Shown here in pieces: positions 63,849 through 64,000 of a DNA stretch of 64,000 bases. The translations under genes were made by a program, and so were the position numbers. The stretch comes from Craspedostauros australis (lineage: Eukaryota; Bacillariophyta; Bacillariophyceae; Mastogloiales; Achnanthaceae): assembly GCA_026770025.1 (NCBI GenBank), contig JAMXDE010000034.1:186001-250000 (forward strand), read 5' to 3'. The notes beneath the pieces were generated by a model. That model saw nothing but the letters and a program-made list of their open reading frames with translations, was not told the DNA's origin and made no database searches. Within the stretch, counting starts at the first letter, position 1. Each line of letters starts with the position of its first letter.

Positions 63849-64000
63849 AACAAAAATAAAAACAAGAAACGCAAAGATTAAACCCTCTTATGAGGCTGCG
63901 CCGATGGCGCTTTTCTCCGCCTCCTTTCAACTTCGCGCCTGGCGCGAAGGGAGCACGGAATCTGTGTGTTGTAGTTGGATTTTCGTGTGCTGTTGTGACA
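63849..64000. other. A-rich segment and hairpins after copy 3
   Basis: The A-rich stretch extends to about 63875. Hairpins follow: CCTC/GAGG (63884-63895), GCGCC GAT GGCGC (63898-63910) and the palindrome CTTCGCGCCTGGCGCGAAG (63931-63949). It is possibly the end of another repeat element; the window ends before this can be told. Confidence 0.5.

Overview
The window reads as nuclear DNA of a photosynthetic stramenopile, most likely a diatom. The grounds are: spliceosomal introns with GTACGT/GTGAGC/GTGCGT-type donors; two proteins whose N-terminus is a signal peptide ending in an Ala-Phe step (the ASAFAP-type plastid presequence of algae with complex plastids); a CRAL-TRIO-like protein carrying the diatom-typical DUF6824 domain; a secreted protein with a Pro/Thr/Ser linker of diatom style; and long gene-poor spacers. 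The species cannot be fixed from the sequence.

Layout. (1) 0.9-1.4 kb: one weak hypothetical gene on the minus strand. (2) 3.5-14.6 kb: three tandem paralogues of a Golgi-type GT61 glycosyltransferase. A decayed DNA transposon with long inverted arms (5.74-9.23 kb) lies between copies 1 and 2. (3) 15.1-18.1 kb: a two-exon mitochondrial ribosomal protein S6 gene and a minus-strand CRAL-TRIO-like/DUF6824 gene. (4) 19.4-25.4 kb: two double-U-box genes on the minus strand, in a gene-poor stretch running to 29.5 kb. (5) 29.5-44.1 kb: a run of mostly membrane or secreted proteins: a secreted trefoil-like protein, a plastid-type EamA transporter, a YnfA/UPF0060 protein, a two-exon amino-acid permease, an unknown two-TM protein, a zinc-type CDF transporter and a three-exon plastid-targeted membrane protein. 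(6) 44.4-63.9 kb: a tandem array of ankyrin-coiled coil-BTB membrane-protein genes. Each full unit (about 7.1-7.6 kb) also carries a broken Ser/Arg-rich pseudogene. Copy 1 is interrupted by a 358-bp miniature LTR retrotransposon (TRIM), copy 2 is intact, and copy 3 is truncated. A 3.24-kb element with perfect 19-bp terminal inverted repeats is inserted exactly at the copy 2/copy 3 junction.

Three genes become readable only after splicing by eye: S6 (15133-15175 + 15773-16197), the AAAP permease (36439-35786 + 35550-34510, minus) and the plastid membrane protein (44147-43894 + 43598-43460 + 43125-42337, minus). All splice sites are GT-AG and all phases match.

The genes do not form one pathway. 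The main story is local genome dynamics: two tandem gene families, each with insertions of mobile DNA at or between the copies, mosaic divergence suggesting gene conversion, and decay of passenger genes. All functional statements rest on motifs recognised by eye; no database search was possible.
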